DNA of 64,000 nt from Vreelandella olivaria (GTDB lineage: Bacteria; Pseudomonadota; Gammaproteobacteria; Pseudomonadales; Halomonadaceae), in the NCBI RefSeq assembly GCF_023507745.1, contig NZ_JALPZO010000008.1, positions 1 to 64,000 of the forward strand, read 5' to 3'. Positions within the stretch are counted from its first letter, which is position 1. Each line of letters opens with the position of its first letter. The notes beneath the pieces were generated by a model. The model was not told where the DNA came from. It saw only the letters and a program-made list of their open reading frames with translations, and did no database searches. Below are positions 1 to 9,058 of the stretch, piece by piece. A program made the translations under genes and the position numbers.

Positions 1-107
1 CGTGCCTTAATAGCATGGCAGCGTTTTCGCCAACCCTCTGACAAACCAAGGTTTTTTCAACCTTATGCACCGCTGGCAACGCCATGCGTCCCCGGCAGCG
101 GATGCGT

Positions 108-136
108 ACTTTACGGATTCGCTGCCGACTTGGCAA
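108..136 (-). promoter_or_regulatory. Strong rRNA-type sigma-70 promoter reading off the left edge
   Basis: On the minus strand TTGCCA (131-136) and TAAAGT (108-113) are separated by exactly 17 bases, with an A/T-rich stretch (141-166) just upstream that would act as an UP element. A perfect 8-bp inverted repeat, CGGCAGCG/CGCTGCCG, flanks the -10 box (93-100 and 120-127). In Pseudomonas aeruginosa the tyrZ gene is followed by a 16S rRNA gene, so this is inferred to drive an rRNA operon lying to the left of the window. The rRNA itself is not visible. Confidence 0.6.
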
Positions 137-166
137 TGCTTTTAGAGAGAAAAATTATCAAAAAGT

Positions 167-1366
167 TCAAATAAGCGTCACACGGGCGTAACGTTTTTTC
201 CCCGCCTGGATAACGTAGGCCTTGCCCGTAGCGAGCATGGTGTCCTGAGTAACAACGTCTCCATCCACCTTAACACTGCCGTTTTTCAGCATGTCTTTGG
301 CTTGGGCACTATTTTTGGTAAGGCCTGAACGGTTAAGTACAGCAGCAATCGGCGCTTGCTCACTACCCTCGAAACCCACTTCCACTTCTGGCAGGTCTTC
401 CGGCAGTTCACCATCGGCCAGTTGGTTACCCGCCGACTTGTGCGCATTAGCGGCAGCTTCCTCGCCGTGGTAGCGGGAGATCAATTCGCGTGCCAGCTCC
501 ATTTTAACGTCACGTGGGTTCGCGCCCTGCTCCACACTCTGTTTGAGCGCATCAAGCTCTTCGTTGGATTTCAGCGAAAGCAGTTCGAAGTAGCGCCATA
601 TCAAACTATCCGGCATGGACACCAACTTATTGAACATAGCGCCTGGTGCTTCATCAACGCCTACATAGTTACCCAGTGACTTGGACATTTTCTGCACGCC
701 GTCCAGGCCTTCCAGCAGCGGCATGGTGATAACGACTTGCGGCTCCTGGCCGAAGTGCTTCTGAATCTCACGCCCCATCAGCAGGTTGAACTTCTGGTCG
801 GTACCACCCAGCTCAACATCTGCCTCCAGAGCCACCGAGTCATAGCCCTGAACAAGCGGGTAGAGAAATTCGTGGATCGCAATGGGTTGATTGGCTTTAT
901 AGCGTTTCTCAAAGTCGTCACGTTCCAGCATACGGGCAACTGTGCTTTGAGCCGCCAGCTCAATCATTTTGGCGGCAGTTAGCTCACTAAACCATTCGGC
1001 GTTAAAGCGGACCTCCGTTTTCTCGGGGTCAAGAATTTTGAACACTTGCTCTTTATAGGTTTCCGCATTCGCTTTTACATCTGCTTCTGTAAGCGGTTTG
1101 CGGGTAACATTTTTACCGGTAGGGTCGCCAATGCGGCCAGTAAAGTCGCCAATAAGAAAGATGACGGTGTGCCCCAGGTCCTGAAACTGGCGCATTTTCG
1201 TTAACAGGACACTGTGCCCCAGGTGCAGGTCGGGCGCGGTGGGATCAAAACCAGCTTTAATACGCAACTTACGACCAGAGGCCAGCTTCTTTCTTAGCTC
1301 GTCTTCTACCAGAATTTCATGCGTGCCCCGCGCCAGCAGCGCTAACGTCTGATCCACCTCACTCAT
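167..1366 (-). CDS. tyrS: Tyrosyl-tRNA synthetase (TyrZ-type)
   Basis: Cytoplasmic class I aminoacyl-tRNA synthetase that charges tRNA-Tyr. The 399-residue protein shows the HIGH-type signature HLGH (residues 48-51), the KMSKS loop (226-230) and a C-terminal S4-like RNA-binding domain (about 335-399). Features such as [13 protein letters not shown] and [12 protein letters not shown] place it in the TyrZ lineage rather than the E. coli-like TyrS lineage, an inference from remembered sequences. The next gene, anmK, is divergent. A 15-bp palindrome lies in the 5' region. The stop is followed directly by the rRNA-type promoter, an arrangement known from Pseudomonas tyrZ. Confidence 0.95.
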   Translation of the reverse strand: MSEVDQTLALLARGTHEILVEDELRKKLASGRKLRIKAGFDPTAPDLHLGHSVLLTKMRQFQDLGHTVIFLIGDFTGRIGDPTGKNVTRKPLTEADVKANAETYKEQVFKILDPEKTEVRFNAEWFSELTAAKMIELAAQSTVARMLERDDFEKRYKANQPIAIHEFLYPLVQGYDSVALEADVELGGTDQKFNLLMGREIQKHFGQEPQVVITMPLLEGLDGVQKMSKSLGNYVGVDEAPGAMFNKLVSMPDSLIWRYFELLSLKSNEELDALKQSVEQGANPRDVKMELARELISRYHGEEAAANAHKSAGNQLADGELPEDLPEVEVGFEGSEQAPIAAVLNRSGLTKNSAQAKDMLKNGSVKVDGDVVTQDTMLATGKAYVIQAGKKRYARVTLI

Positions 1367-1388
1367 CGCCTCTCTCCACGTAACATGC

Positions 1389-1403
1389 GCCCTTTAAAAG
1401 GGC
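1389..1403. repeat. 15-bp palindrome between tyrS and anmK
   Basis: GCCCTTT-A-AAAGGGC is a perfect inverted repeat about 22 bases upstream of the tyrS start codon in the divergent tyrS/anmK region. It could be an operator or an mRNA hairpin in the tyrS leader. I do not recognise the factor. Confidence 0.4.
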
Positions 1404-1486
1404 ATACCAATGATAAATAGCCGACGATGTTACCATGCCCAAAGGCCTTGGTTGAGCCTTCACATCGTTTTTGGATGAGTCACCTT

Positions 1487-2626
1487 ATGAAAACACCTGC
1501 TGCCTCACTGCATTACTATATTGGCTTGATGTCGGGCACCAGCCTCGACGGTGTTGATGCTGCCCTGGTTGCTATAGCACCCGATACGCTCCCCAGGCTG
1601 GTTGCCACCCACGCGGAGCCCATGCCAAAAGCACTCCATGCATTACTGATGCATCTTTGCCATGCTGAACAAGTGAGCTTTGCAGAGCTAGCCGAGGCAG
1701 AAACCGCCTTTTGCGAGCTACAGGCAAACGCAGTAGCGATGCTGTTGGCACAGCAGGGTATGTTGGCCAATCAAATCAGCGCCATTGGCAGCCATGGGCA
1801 GACCATTGAGCACGCACCTTATGGTCACCATGGCGGTCCCGCCTATACGTTACAGCTCGACAATCCTAGCCTTTTAGCAGAGTTGACCCTCTGTACCGTA
1901 GTAGCCGATTTTCGTCGTCGCGATCTGGCAGCGGGCGGCCAGGCAGCCCCACTGGCTCCAGCATTTCATCAAGCGCTATTTGGGCAGGAGGAAGGTGAGC
2001 AGTTGATCCTTAACCTGGGCGGCTTTGCCAATGTGACCTGGCTACCCAGTGATCGCATGCAGCCTGTTATTGGTTTTGATACTGGCCCGGCGAATGTTTT
2101 ATTGGATGCCTGGTTTGCCAAACATCAAGGCGGCCGATTTGACACAGATGGCGCCTGGGCAGCCAGCGGCAACATTAACCATCCGCTACTGGAGCGGTTG
2201 CTGGAAGAGCCTTTCTTTCACCAGCCACCACCACGCAGCACCGGGCGGGAGCTATTCCACTTAGCCTGGCTTGAACGTCGCCTAGTAGGTAATGAAACAG
2301 CTGCCGATGTACAGGCCACCCTTGCAGAGCTAACCGCGGTCAGCGTGGCACAGGGTATTCAGCAACTGCCCCTGTCCCACGAAAGCGCGACACTTATTAG
2401 CGCTGGTGGCGGTGCGCATAACGCCTACTTGATGTGCCGTCTCGCCTATCATTTGCCCAACACTATATTTAAGTCACCAGCGGCCTACGGCTGGCCAGAA
2501 GACTGGATTGAAGCAGGCGCCTTTGCATGGCTGGCTCACCAGCGTTTATGCCACCAACCGGGTAACCTGCCTTCCGTTACCGGCGCTTGCGGCTCAAGGG
2601 TATTAGGCGGCATCTATGCCCGCTAA
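1487..2626 (+). CDS. anmK: Anhydro-N-acetylmuramic acid kinase
   Basis: Cytoplasmic ATP-dependent kinase that converts 1,6-anhydro-MurNAc from cell-wall turnover to MurNAc-6-phosphate in murein recycling. The N-terminal signature GLMSGTSLDGVD is diagnostic, and the actin-like kinase motifs GSHGQT and GFDTGPANVLLDAW follow. With the ATG at 1487 the protein has 379 residues, close to the usual 370. An in-frame ATG at 1475 and a longer reading from 1427 also exist, but the family starts shortly before the MSGTSLDG motif. It is divergent from tyrS and convergent with pilT. Confidence 0.95.
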   Translation: MKTPAASLHYYIGLMSGTSLDGVDAALVAIAPDTLPRLVATHAEPMPKALHALLMHLCHAEQVSFAELAEAETAFCELQANAVAMLLAQQGMLANQISAIGSHGQTIEHAPYGHHGGPAYTLQLDNPSLLAELTLCTVVADFRRRDLAAGGQAAPLAPAFHQALFGQEEGEQLILNLGGFANVTWLPSDRMQPVIGFDTGPANVLLDAWFAKHQGGRFDTDGAWAASGNINHPLLERLLEEPFFHQPPPRSTGRELFHLAWLERRLVGNETAADVQATLAELTAVSVAQGIQQLPLSHESATLISAGGGAHNAYLMCRLAYHLPNTIFKSPAAYGWPEDWIEAGAFAWLAHQRLCHQPGNLPSVTGACGSRVLGGIYAR

Positions 2627-2666
2627 ACCAAGAGGAGCAACCATCCGGGTCTGTGCTCCGAGGAGA

Positions 2667-3710
2667 TTATTCATCTTTTAGCGAGAGCACGCCTTTTGCC
2701 CTTGCCTGGGCATCTTCCAGGCTGATTACCCCCTCGTTTACCAGCTGAGCAAGGGAAGCATTTAGTGTTTGCATTCCGAGGTTTCCACCTGTCTGGATAG
2801 CCGAGTAGATCTGCGCCACTTTATCCTCACGGATAAGGTTACGTACGGCAGCGGTGGCAATCAGTATTTCATGGGCGGCCACTCGCCCACCTCCCTGCCG
2901 CTTTAACAACGTCTGCGAAATGACAGCTTGTAGCGACTCTGACAACATCGAACGTACCATCGACTTTTCTTCACCGGGAAATACATCAATAATCCGGTCG
3001 ATGGTCTTTGCTGCTGACGTGGTATGAAGCGTACCAAATACCAGGTGCCCGGTTTCCGCCGCCGTTAACGCCAGGCGGATTGTCTCCAGATCCCGCAACT
3101 CACCCACCAAAATTACATCAGGGTCCTCGCGCAAAGCGCTGCGCAGTGCGCTGGCAAAGCTATGCGTATCACGATGCACCTCGCGCTGATTGATCAGACA
3201 GCGCTTGCTGGTGTGCACAAACTCAATAGGGTCTTCGATAGTTAAAATATGTTCAAACCGGTGATCGTTAATATAATCAATCATTGCGGCAAGTGTGGTG
3301 CTTTTGCCCGACCCTGTTGGCCCGGTGACCAATACAAGGCCGCGGGGCAGCATGGCGATCCGCTCGAAAACATCGCCTAACTCCAACACCTGCATGGAGA
3401 GCACCTGGCTTGGAATGGTGCGAAACACAGCCCCTGCGCCACGCGCCTGATTAAACGCATTAACCCGAAACCTCGCCACCCCCGGCACTTCAAAAGAGAA
3501 GTCCGCCTCCAGGTGTTCTTCATAGTCCTGGCGCTGCCGATCATTCATGATGTCGTAGATCAGCCTGCACACATCACTATTATTCATCGCGGGTACATTA
3601 AGCCGACGAATATCGCCATCAACACGTATCATGGGTGGCAGACCAGCGGATAGGTGCAGGTCAGATGCATTCTGCTTTGCCGAGAATGCCAGCAGTTCGG
3701 TAATATCCAT
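2667..3710 (-). CDS. pilT: Type IV pilus retraction ATPase PilT
   Basis: Hexameric cytoplasmic ATPase that powers pilus retraction and twitching motility. The start MDITELLAFSAKQNASDLHL is the classical PilT N-terminus, preceded by a GGGGGA ribosome-binding site, so the ATG at 3710 is chosen over an upstream in-frame extension to 3782. Visible motifs are the Walker A GPTGSGKST, the Asp box/Walker B region, the His box HTTSAAKTIDRI and the retraction motif AAVRNLIRE that separates PilT from the assembly ATPase PilB. Length is 347 residues, as in Pseudomonas PilT. No pilU follows. It is divergent from yggS with only 32 bp between the two start codons. Confidence 0.95.
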   Translation of the reverse strand: MDITELLAFSAKQNASDLHLSAGLPPMIRVDGDIRRLNVPAMNNSDVCRLIYDIMNDRQRQDYEEHLEADFSFEVPGVARFRVNAFNQARGAGAVFRTIPSQVLSMQVLELGDVFERIAMLPRGLVLVTGPTGSGKSTTLAAMIDYINDHRFEHILTIEDPIEFVHTSKRCLINQREVHRDTHSFASALRSALREDPDVILVGELRDLETIRLALTAAETGHLVFGTLHTTSAAKTIDRIIDVFPGEEKSMVRSMLSESLQAVISQTLLKRQGGGRVAAHEILIATAAVRNLIREDKVAQIYSAIQTGGNLGMQTLNASLAQLVNEGVISLEDAQARAKGVLSLKDE

Positions 3711-3742
3711 CTTTTCCCCCAGCTGCGGTAAGGTGCTTGAGT

Positions 3743-4459
3743 ATGACAGACATCGCGCTTCCCGAGTCACTCGGTTACTCATACGATCAGGCGCGTGAAC
3801 GCCTCCACAAGGCCCTTCAGGATGCTGGCCGACCGATTAACGGTGCGGCACTGCTGGCGGTGAGCAAAACCAAACCCGCGTCAATGATTCGTCAGGCATG
3901 GCAACTTGGGCAGCGGGAGTTTGGTGAGAACTACCTACAAGAAGCACTGGATAAGCAGGCCGAGCTGTCTGATTTAGAAGATATCGTGTGGCACTTCATT
4001 GGTCCATTGCAGTCCAATAAAACCCGCCCGGTCGCAGAACATTTTTGCTGGGTGCATAGCATTGACCGCTTGAAAATAGCTCAGCGGTTAAGTGAACAAC
4101 GCCCTGAGCACTTATCGCCTCTCAATGTTTGTTTACAGGTCAATATCAGCCATGAAGCATCCAAATCGGGTGTCATGCCCGAGGAGGTAAAGGCGCTTGC
4201 TCAAGCAGTCGCGACCTTACCCAAACTCCGGTTACGTGGTTTGATGGCAATCCCGGCACCCGCCGACGGCCTGGTAGCTCAGCGAAAACCGTTCTCGGCA
4301 CTGCACCAACTATTAGTAGAACTACAGTCGGAGCTGCCAGAAGCACCACTGGACACCCTTTCCATGGGGATGAGCGATGATCTCGAGGCAGCCATTCTTG
4401 AGGGCGCCACTCTGGTACGGTTAGGCACCGCTATCTTTGGAGCACGCGGTGGTGTCTGA
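3743..4459 (+). CDS. yggS: PLP homeostasis protein YggS/PLPBP
   Basis: Small TIM-barrel PLP-binding protein without known catalytic activity, involved in vitamin B6 and amino-acid homeostasis. LLAVSKTKP carries the PLP-binding lysine (residue 42 from the chosen start), and the FGENYLQEA and SMGMSDDLEAAI motifs are conserved. The ATG at 3743 follows AAGG by 9 bases. A TTG two codons upstream is the alternative. It heads a likely yggS-proC-yggT run, the same neighbourhood as in Pseudomonas. Confidence 0.93.
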   Translation: MTDIALPESLGYSYDQARERLHKALQDAGRPINGAALLAVSKTKPASMIRQAWQLGQREFGENYLQEALDKQAELSDLEDIVWHFIGPLQSNKTRPVAEHFCWVHSIDRLKIAQRLSEQRPEHLSPLNVCLQVNISHEASKSGVMPEEVKALAQAVATLPKLRLRGLMAIPAPADGLVAQRKPFSALHQLLVELQSELPEAPLDTLSMGMSDDLEAAILEGATLVRLGTAIFGARGGV

Positions 4460-4539
4460 TCCGTGGTGACAGCATCAGGCCTACACCTGAAAGAACATCG
4501 CCGCCAAGCGCGGCTCACTTTTCAACACAGGATACCCAT

Positions 4540-5364
4540 ATGGCGAGCAAAATCACCTTCATTGGCGCAGGCAATATGGCCAGTGCCATTATCGGTGGCC
4601 TGATCAATAGCGGTGTCGCCCCGTCAGACATCACGGCCACGGCACCTAATGCAAGCGAGCTGGAGGCATTGCATCAGCGTTTGGGGGTGCATACCCAGAT
4701 CGATAATAGTGAGGCCGTTAAAGGTGCCGATGTGGTCGTACTTGCGGTTAAACCACAGATTATGCGCCCCGTCTGCGAAGCGCTTCGCAATAGTGTTCAA
4801 CAGCAGCAGCCCTTAATCATTTCCATTGCGGCGGGCCTGGATACCGCTACCATTGACGAGTGGCTGGGCGGCAACACCTCACTGGTACGCTGCATGCCCA
4901 ATACACCATCATTGGTAGGCATTGGCGCCAGCGGACTTTATGCTAACCGCGCGGTTAGCGATGCCCAGCGCAGTCTGGCAACGCAGCTGATGGAAGCCGT
5001 TGGCATTGTGGAATGGGTTGAGGAAGAGTCACTGCTTGATGCAGTCACTGCTGTCTCAGGCAGTGCTCCGGCCTACTTCTTTTTAATGTTTGAAGCCATG
5101 GAAGCAGCCGCTGTTGAGCAGGGACTTCCAGCAGCCACCGCGCGACGTCTGGCAATTCAAACCGCTCTGGGTGCCGCTACCATGGCTCAGCAAAGCGATA
5201 AAGACCCCGCTACGCTCAAACAGAATGTGATGTCGCCGGGCGGCACCACCGAACGTGCCATTGCGCATATGGAAGATGCGCAACTGCGCACCACGATTGC
5301 CGATGCCATGCAGGCCTGCGCAAAGCGTGCCCAAGCAATGGCCAAAGAATTAAGCGCAAACTAA
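4540..5364 (+). CDS. proC: Pyrroline-5-carboxylate reductase
   Basis: Catalyses the last step of proline synthesis, NAD(P)H-dependent reduction of 1-pyrroline-5-carboxylate. The 274-residue protein starts with a Rossmann glycine motif (FIGAGNMASAIIGGL). It contains RCMPNTPSLVGIG and the C-terminal substrate-binding block SGSAPAYFFLMFEAM, followed by MSPGGTTERAI. Position between yggS and yggT is the conserved gammaproteobacterial arrangement. Confidence 0.96.
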   Translation: MASKITFIGAGNMASAIIGGLINSGVAPSDITATAPNASELEALHQRLGVHTQIDNSEAVKGADVVVLAVKPQIMRPVCEALRNSVQQQQPLIISIAAGLDTATIDEWLGGNTSLVRCMPNTPSLVGIGASGLYANRAVSDAQRSLATQLMEAVGIVEWVEEESLLDAVTAVSGSAPAYFFLMFEAMEAAAVEQGLPAATARRLAIQTALGAATMAQQSDKDPATLKQNVMSPGGTTERAIAHMEDAQLRTTIADAMQACAKRAQAMAKELSAN

Positions 5365-5394
5365 GCACGATATAACGCAACGGAGACGCAAGTG

Positions 5395-5988
5395 ATGGGC
5401 AGCCAATTGGGTAGCGCCGGATTGATGTTAGTTAACACGCTGATCAACATATATTTATTCCTACTGATGCTGCGCTTTTTGCTGCAGGCTTCGCGGGCGG
5501 ATTACTACAATCCCCTCAGCCAGTCGGTCGTTAAGATAACCCAGCCCGTCGTTGGCCTGTTCCAAGGCTTTCTGGGGCCCGTTGCAGGGCGTTTTGATCT
5601 GGCAACGCTTGCCGCAGGCTTTGTGCTCAAAGTCGTCAGTATTATCGCGATTTTTATGGTGATTGGCTTAGGCATGCCCCCTATCGCAGGAGTGCTGATT
5701 GCAGGCGTCGCCGCGTTGGCTAACGCCATCCTGAAAATTTACTTCTTCGCCATGATCGTGATGATCATCCTAAGCTGGGTAGCACCGAATGCCAGCCATC
5801 CAGGCGCACTACTGGTGATGCAACTGGTCGAGCCTATCATCGCCCCCGTGCGGAAAGTGATCCCCCCGCTCGGCATGATCGACCTGTCACCCATCGTGGT
5901 GTTTATCGCCATTAACCTGGTGGATGGCCTGGTGGTGGGCTCGTTAGTTCGTGCAGCAGGCATGCCCGGCGCGCTCGTGGGGCTTTAA
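5395..5988 (+). CDS. yggT: YggT-family integral membrane protein
   Basis: Protein of about 197 residues with two YGGT repeats, each with hydrophobic helices (about residues 10-30, 75-100 and 115-130), and PxxxPxRKxxPP-type loops (VEPIIAPVRKVIPPLG). The family is linked by genetic evidence in other bacteria to osmotic tolerance and membrane integrity, but its biochemical role is not settled. GGAG at 5382-5385 lies 9 bases before the ATG at 5395 and 6 bases before a GTG at 5392, so either may be used. Follows proC by 30 bp, probably in one operon. Confidence 0.88.
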   Translation: MGSQLGSAGLMLVNTLINIYLFLLMLRFLLQASRADYYNPLSQSVVKITQPVVGLFQGFLGPVAGRFDLATLAAGFVLKVVSIIAIFMVIGLGMPPIAGVLIAGVAALANAILKIYFFAMIVMIILSWVAPNASHPGALLVMQLVEPIIAPVRKVIPPLGMIDLSPIVVFIAINLVDGLVVGSLVRAAGMPGALVGL

Positions 5989-6048
5989 TCACTCCTCGCC
6001 TGGCTATTTAGTTAGCAGTGCTTCTTTTCAGCAGGATTAACGTTTTCG

Positions 6049-7245
6049 ATGCCTGATTCAGACACTCTTGCGTATGCTGACCGGCCGGCGGACTCCGTCG
6101 GCCTTGTCACACCTCACATCGCTAAGTTCGACACGCCGCTTTCGCTTGCCTGTGGCAAAGTGCTGCCTGAGTACGAACTCATTTATGAGACATACGGTAC
6201 GCTGAACGCTGAGCGCACCAATGCGGTGTTAATTTGCCACGCGCTTTCAGGCCACCATCATGCAGCGGGCTACCATCATGCCGATGACCGTAAACCCGGC
6301 TGGTGGGATGCCCACATAGGCCCTGGAAAATCCATCGATACCAACCGTTTTTTCGTGGTGTCTCTAAACAATCTGGGTGGCTGCCATGGCAGCACCGGGC
6401 CGGTGAGCCACAACCCGGAAACAGGGCGCCAGTGGGGCCCCGACTTCCCCATGGTGACGGTCCGTGACTGGGTCGCCAGTCAGGCACGCCTGGCTGACTA
6501 TCTTGGCATTGAGCGCTGGGCCGCTGCCGTTGGCGGCAGCCTTGGCGGAATGCAGGTTCTCCAGTGGACAATAACGTATCCCGAACGGGTGGCTAACGCC
6601 GTGGTAATCGCTGCCACACCCCGGCTTTCCGCCCAGAATATCGCCTTTAACGAGGTAGCCCGCCAGGCGATTCGCTCCGACCCTGAGTTCTTCGATGGCT
6701 GGTACGCCGATTACGACACCGTACCCAGGCGGGGGTTAAAGCTGGCGCGGATGGTGGGGCATATCACCTATTTGTCAGAAGATGCCATGGGTAGCAAGTT
6801 TGGCCGTGATCTGCGCAGTAACGACCTGAACTTTGGCTTTGATGTCGAGTTCCAGGTGGAGTCCTATCTTCGTTATCAGGGAGACACGTTCTCCACGGCC
6901 TTTGATGCCAACACCTATCTGCTGATGACAAAAGCACTCGATTACTTCGACCCGGCAGCAGCCCAGGCGGGGGACCTGGCCAGTGCGCTGGCTCCTGCTC
7001 AGTGCCCATTTTTGATCGTTAGCTTCACCACCGACTGGCGCTTCCCGCCATCACGCTCCCGTGAGTTGGTAGATGCGCTGACCCGTGCAGGCAAACCTGT
7101 CAGCTATGCCAATATCGACTCTCCCCATGGGCATGATGCCTTCCTGCTTCCCGAGCCGCGCTACCAGGCCTTGTTCAGCGCCTTTATGGGTAGGGTTGCC
7201 CACGAGTTAAATATCCAAGCAACGGGTAGTGAGGAGGCGAAGTAA
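6049..7245 (+). CDS. metX: Homoserine O-acyltransferase (MetX)
   Basis: Alpha/beta-hydrolase enzyme of methionine biosynthesis that acylates homoserine. Seen: oxyanion region [10 protein letters not shown], nucleophile elbow GGSLGGMQ (catalytic Ser), C-terminal [19 protein letters not shown] and the catalytic His in [11 protein letters not shown]. Length 398 residues. Pseudomonas-type MetX enzymes generally use succinyl-CoA, so it may be an O-succinyltransferase despite the usual acetyltransferase name. The acyl donor cannot be decided from what I see. Its TAA shares one base with the metW ATG (TAATG), which implies translational coupling. Confidence 0.95.
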   Translation: MPDSDTLAYADRPADSVGLVTPHIAKFDTPLSLACGKVLPEYELIYETYGTLNAERTNAVLICHALSGHHHAAGYHHADDRKPGWWDAHIGPGKSIDTNRFFVVSLNNLGGCHGSTGPVSHNPETGRQWGPDFPMVTVRDWVASQARLADYLGIERWAAAVGGSLGGMQVLQWTITYPERVANAVVIAATPRLSAQNIAFNEVARQAIRSDPEFFDGWYADYDTVPRRGLKLARMVGHITYLSEDAMGSKFGRDLRSNDLNFGFDVEFQVESYLRYQGDTFSTAFDANTYLLMTKALDYFDPAAAQAGDLASALAPAQCPFLIVSFTTDWRFPPSRSRELVDALTRAGKPVSYANIDSPHGHDAFLLPEPRYQALFSAFMGRVAHELNIQATGSEEAK

Positions 7246-7838
7246 TGCGCGCTGATCTTGAACTGATTTATGACTGGGTACCTCAGGGTACCCACGTATT
7301 AGACCTGGCCTGTGGTGATGGGGCACTGCTGGAGCGCCTGGCTCAGGAAAAAAGCGTCACGGGGTATGGCTTGGAAATCGACCCGGCAGGCATTACCCAG
7401 TGTGTGGCGCGAGGCGTTAACGTCATTGAGCACAATCTTGACGACGGCTTGGGCAGTTTCTGTGACAACAGCTACGACCAGGTTATTATGACGCAAGCGC
7501 TGCAAGCCCTGCGCCGCCCCGATAAGATGCTGGATGAAATGCTGCGGGTCGCGGAAGAAGGCATTATCACCTTCCCTAACTTTGCCTACTGGCGTCACCG
7601 GGTGCATCTTGGATTACGCGGCTATATGCCCGTCTCCAAGTCACTGCCCCATGCCTGGTACGATACGCCCAACATCCACTTGTCCACCTTTAACGACTTT
7701 GAGCACCTGTGTCGGGAAAAAGGGTTGGTGATTGTCGATCGAGCCGTCGGTGTCGGCGACCACCGGGGGCACTGGACATCAAAGTGGTGGCCCAATTTAT
7801 TTGGCGAAATCGCTATTTTCAGGGTACGCCGCCGTTAA
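7245..7838 (+). CDS. metW: MetW, methyltransferase-like partner of MetX
   Basis: 197-residue protein with the SAM-binding motif VLDLACGDGALLERL near the N-terminus and the family block FPNFAYWRHRVHLGLRG. In several proteobacteria MetW is needed with MetX for homoserine acylation and methionine synthesis; its own methyltransfer substrate is not established. A GAGGAGG ribosome-binding site lies inside the metX 3' end, and the reading frames overlap by one base. Confidence 0.93.
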   Translation: MRADLELIYDWVPQGTHVLDLACGDGALLERLAQEKSVTGYGLEIDPAGITQCVARGVNVIEHNLDDGLGSFCDNSYDQVIMTQALQALRRPDKMLDEMLRVAEEGIITFPNFAYWRHRVHLGLRGYMPVSKSLPHAWYDTPNIHLSTFNDFEHLCREKGLVIVDRAVGVGDHRGHWTSKWWPNLFGEIAIFRVRRR

Positions 7839-7875
7839 TACAGCGGCTTGGAAACAAGCACCGGAGGAGCACATC

Positions 7876-8325
7876 ATGTTACGCCGCCTATTACTCAGCA
7901 TGGCCTTTGCTGCAACGTTACTCGGCACACTGAATGCCCATGCCGAGCAGTTTGTACAGGTCGGTAACTACGATATCCACTACAGCGCGGTCAGCACCAG
8001 CTTTCTAACCCCGGAAGTAGCCCAGGCGCACAATATTCAACGTAGTGCTAACCGGGGTCTGGTCAATGTCAGCGTGCGGGAACGCATGGAAGATGGCAGT
8101 ACGCGCCCGGTGAGTGCGGGTATACAGGGTTATGTCAGCGGCCTGACGGGAACCCAGGAGCCACTGAGTTTCCGCACGGTTCACGATGGCGATGCCACCT
8201 ACCATTTGGCGCCGTTCACCATACGCCATGATGAGGCCATGCGATTTGAGATGGACGTACGCTACGATCGTAACTCGGCCCCTGAGACCATCAACTTCAT
8301 GCAACGATTCTACATTGAGTATTAA
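7876..8325 (+). CDS. DUF4426 secreted protein
   Basis: 149-residue protein with a Sec signal peptide (MLRRLLLSMAFAATLL, cleavage probably after NAHA). The mature part begins EQFVQVGNYDIHYSAVSTSFL and resembles the DUF4426 family found near metW in Pseudomonas and Halomonas. Function unknown; predicted periplasmic. GGAGGAG sits 6 bases before the ATG at 7876. A longer in-frame reading begins inside metW and is not credible because the signal peptide would be buried. Confidence 0.82.
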   Translation: MLRRLLLSMAFAATLLGTLNAHAEQFVQVGNYDIHYSAVSTSFLTPEVAQAHNIQRSANRGLVNVSVRERMEDGSTRPVSAGIQGYVSGLTGTQEPLSFRTVHDGDATYHLAPFTIRHDEAMRFEMDVRYDRNSAPETINFMQRFYIEY

Positions 8326-8329
8326 CCGC

Positions 8330-9058
8330 TCATACACGTACCGGTAGCGGGCGTGATAAGCGAACAGCTACCGGTCGGCCTGCCTCCCACTGCAACGTAA
8401 TGCCATAGGCCAATACCTCCACCCCGGCCTGCACCGCCTCAGCCAACGCTGCCGCGTAGTCTGGGTCAATATGAGCAGCGGGCGCCACATCATGAATCCC
8501 CTCATGCGCAACGCAAAACAGTAACACTGCCCGCTCCCCCTGTTCAGCAAGCGCTTGCAACGCGTGTAAATGCTTGGTGCCCCGCACACTTACCGAGTCA
8601 GGAAAGTAGCCATGGCCATCCGCCTCTTTGAGCGTAACCTGCTTCACCTCAATATAGACTGCGCCACGCTCAGGGTCATCCAGGCGAAAATCCAGCCGGG
8701 CACCAGGGACTTTCACCTCACGTTTGAGGGTTTGATAACTGGCTAACAGCGCGATATCGCCTGCCTCAATCGCGGCTTCCACGATACGATTAGCCCGCCC
8801 TGTGTGTACCGATGCCATGGCGGTGGAGCCATCTGCCTGGGGCAGCTCAATCCACTCCCAGGTCCATTCCAGCTTACGCTTTGGGTTATCACTGGGTGAA
8901 AGCCATACCCGGCAACCGGGCACATTAACGGCTTTCATTGACCCAGTATTGGGGCAGTGGGCCACCACCTCCTGCCCATTATCCAGGCACACATCCGCCA
9001 GAAAGCGCTTATAGCGGCGAAGCAAAATACCCGGCTCAAGCCCCGTGTAGGCAATCAT
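8330..9058 (-). CDS. sfsA: Sugar fermentation stimulation protein SfsA
   Basis: 242-residue DNA-binding/nuclease-like SfsA family protein. Typical blocks are VVAHCPNTGSMKAVNVPGCRVW, RLDFRLDD and YIEVKQVTLKE (PD-(D/E)XK-like acidic residues and Lys), with the FPDSVSVRGTKHL segment. E. coli SfsA was described as a regulator of maltose metabolism; the molecular role is poorly known. Its ATG overlaps the stop of the upstream aminotransferase gene by four bases (ATGA), so the two form an operon. Confidence 0.92.
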   Translation of the reverse strand: MIAYTGLEPGILLRRYKRFLADVCLDNGQEVVAHCPNTGSMKAVNVPGCRVWLSPSDNPKRKLEWTWEWIELPQADGSTAMASVHTGRANRIVEAAIEAGDIALLASYQTLKREVKVPGARLDFRLDDPERGAVYIEVKQVTLKEADGHGYFPDSVSVRGTKHLHALQALAEQGERAVLLFCVAHEGIHDVAPAAHIDPDYAAALAEAVQAGVEVLAYGITLQWEAGRPVAVRLSRPLPVRV

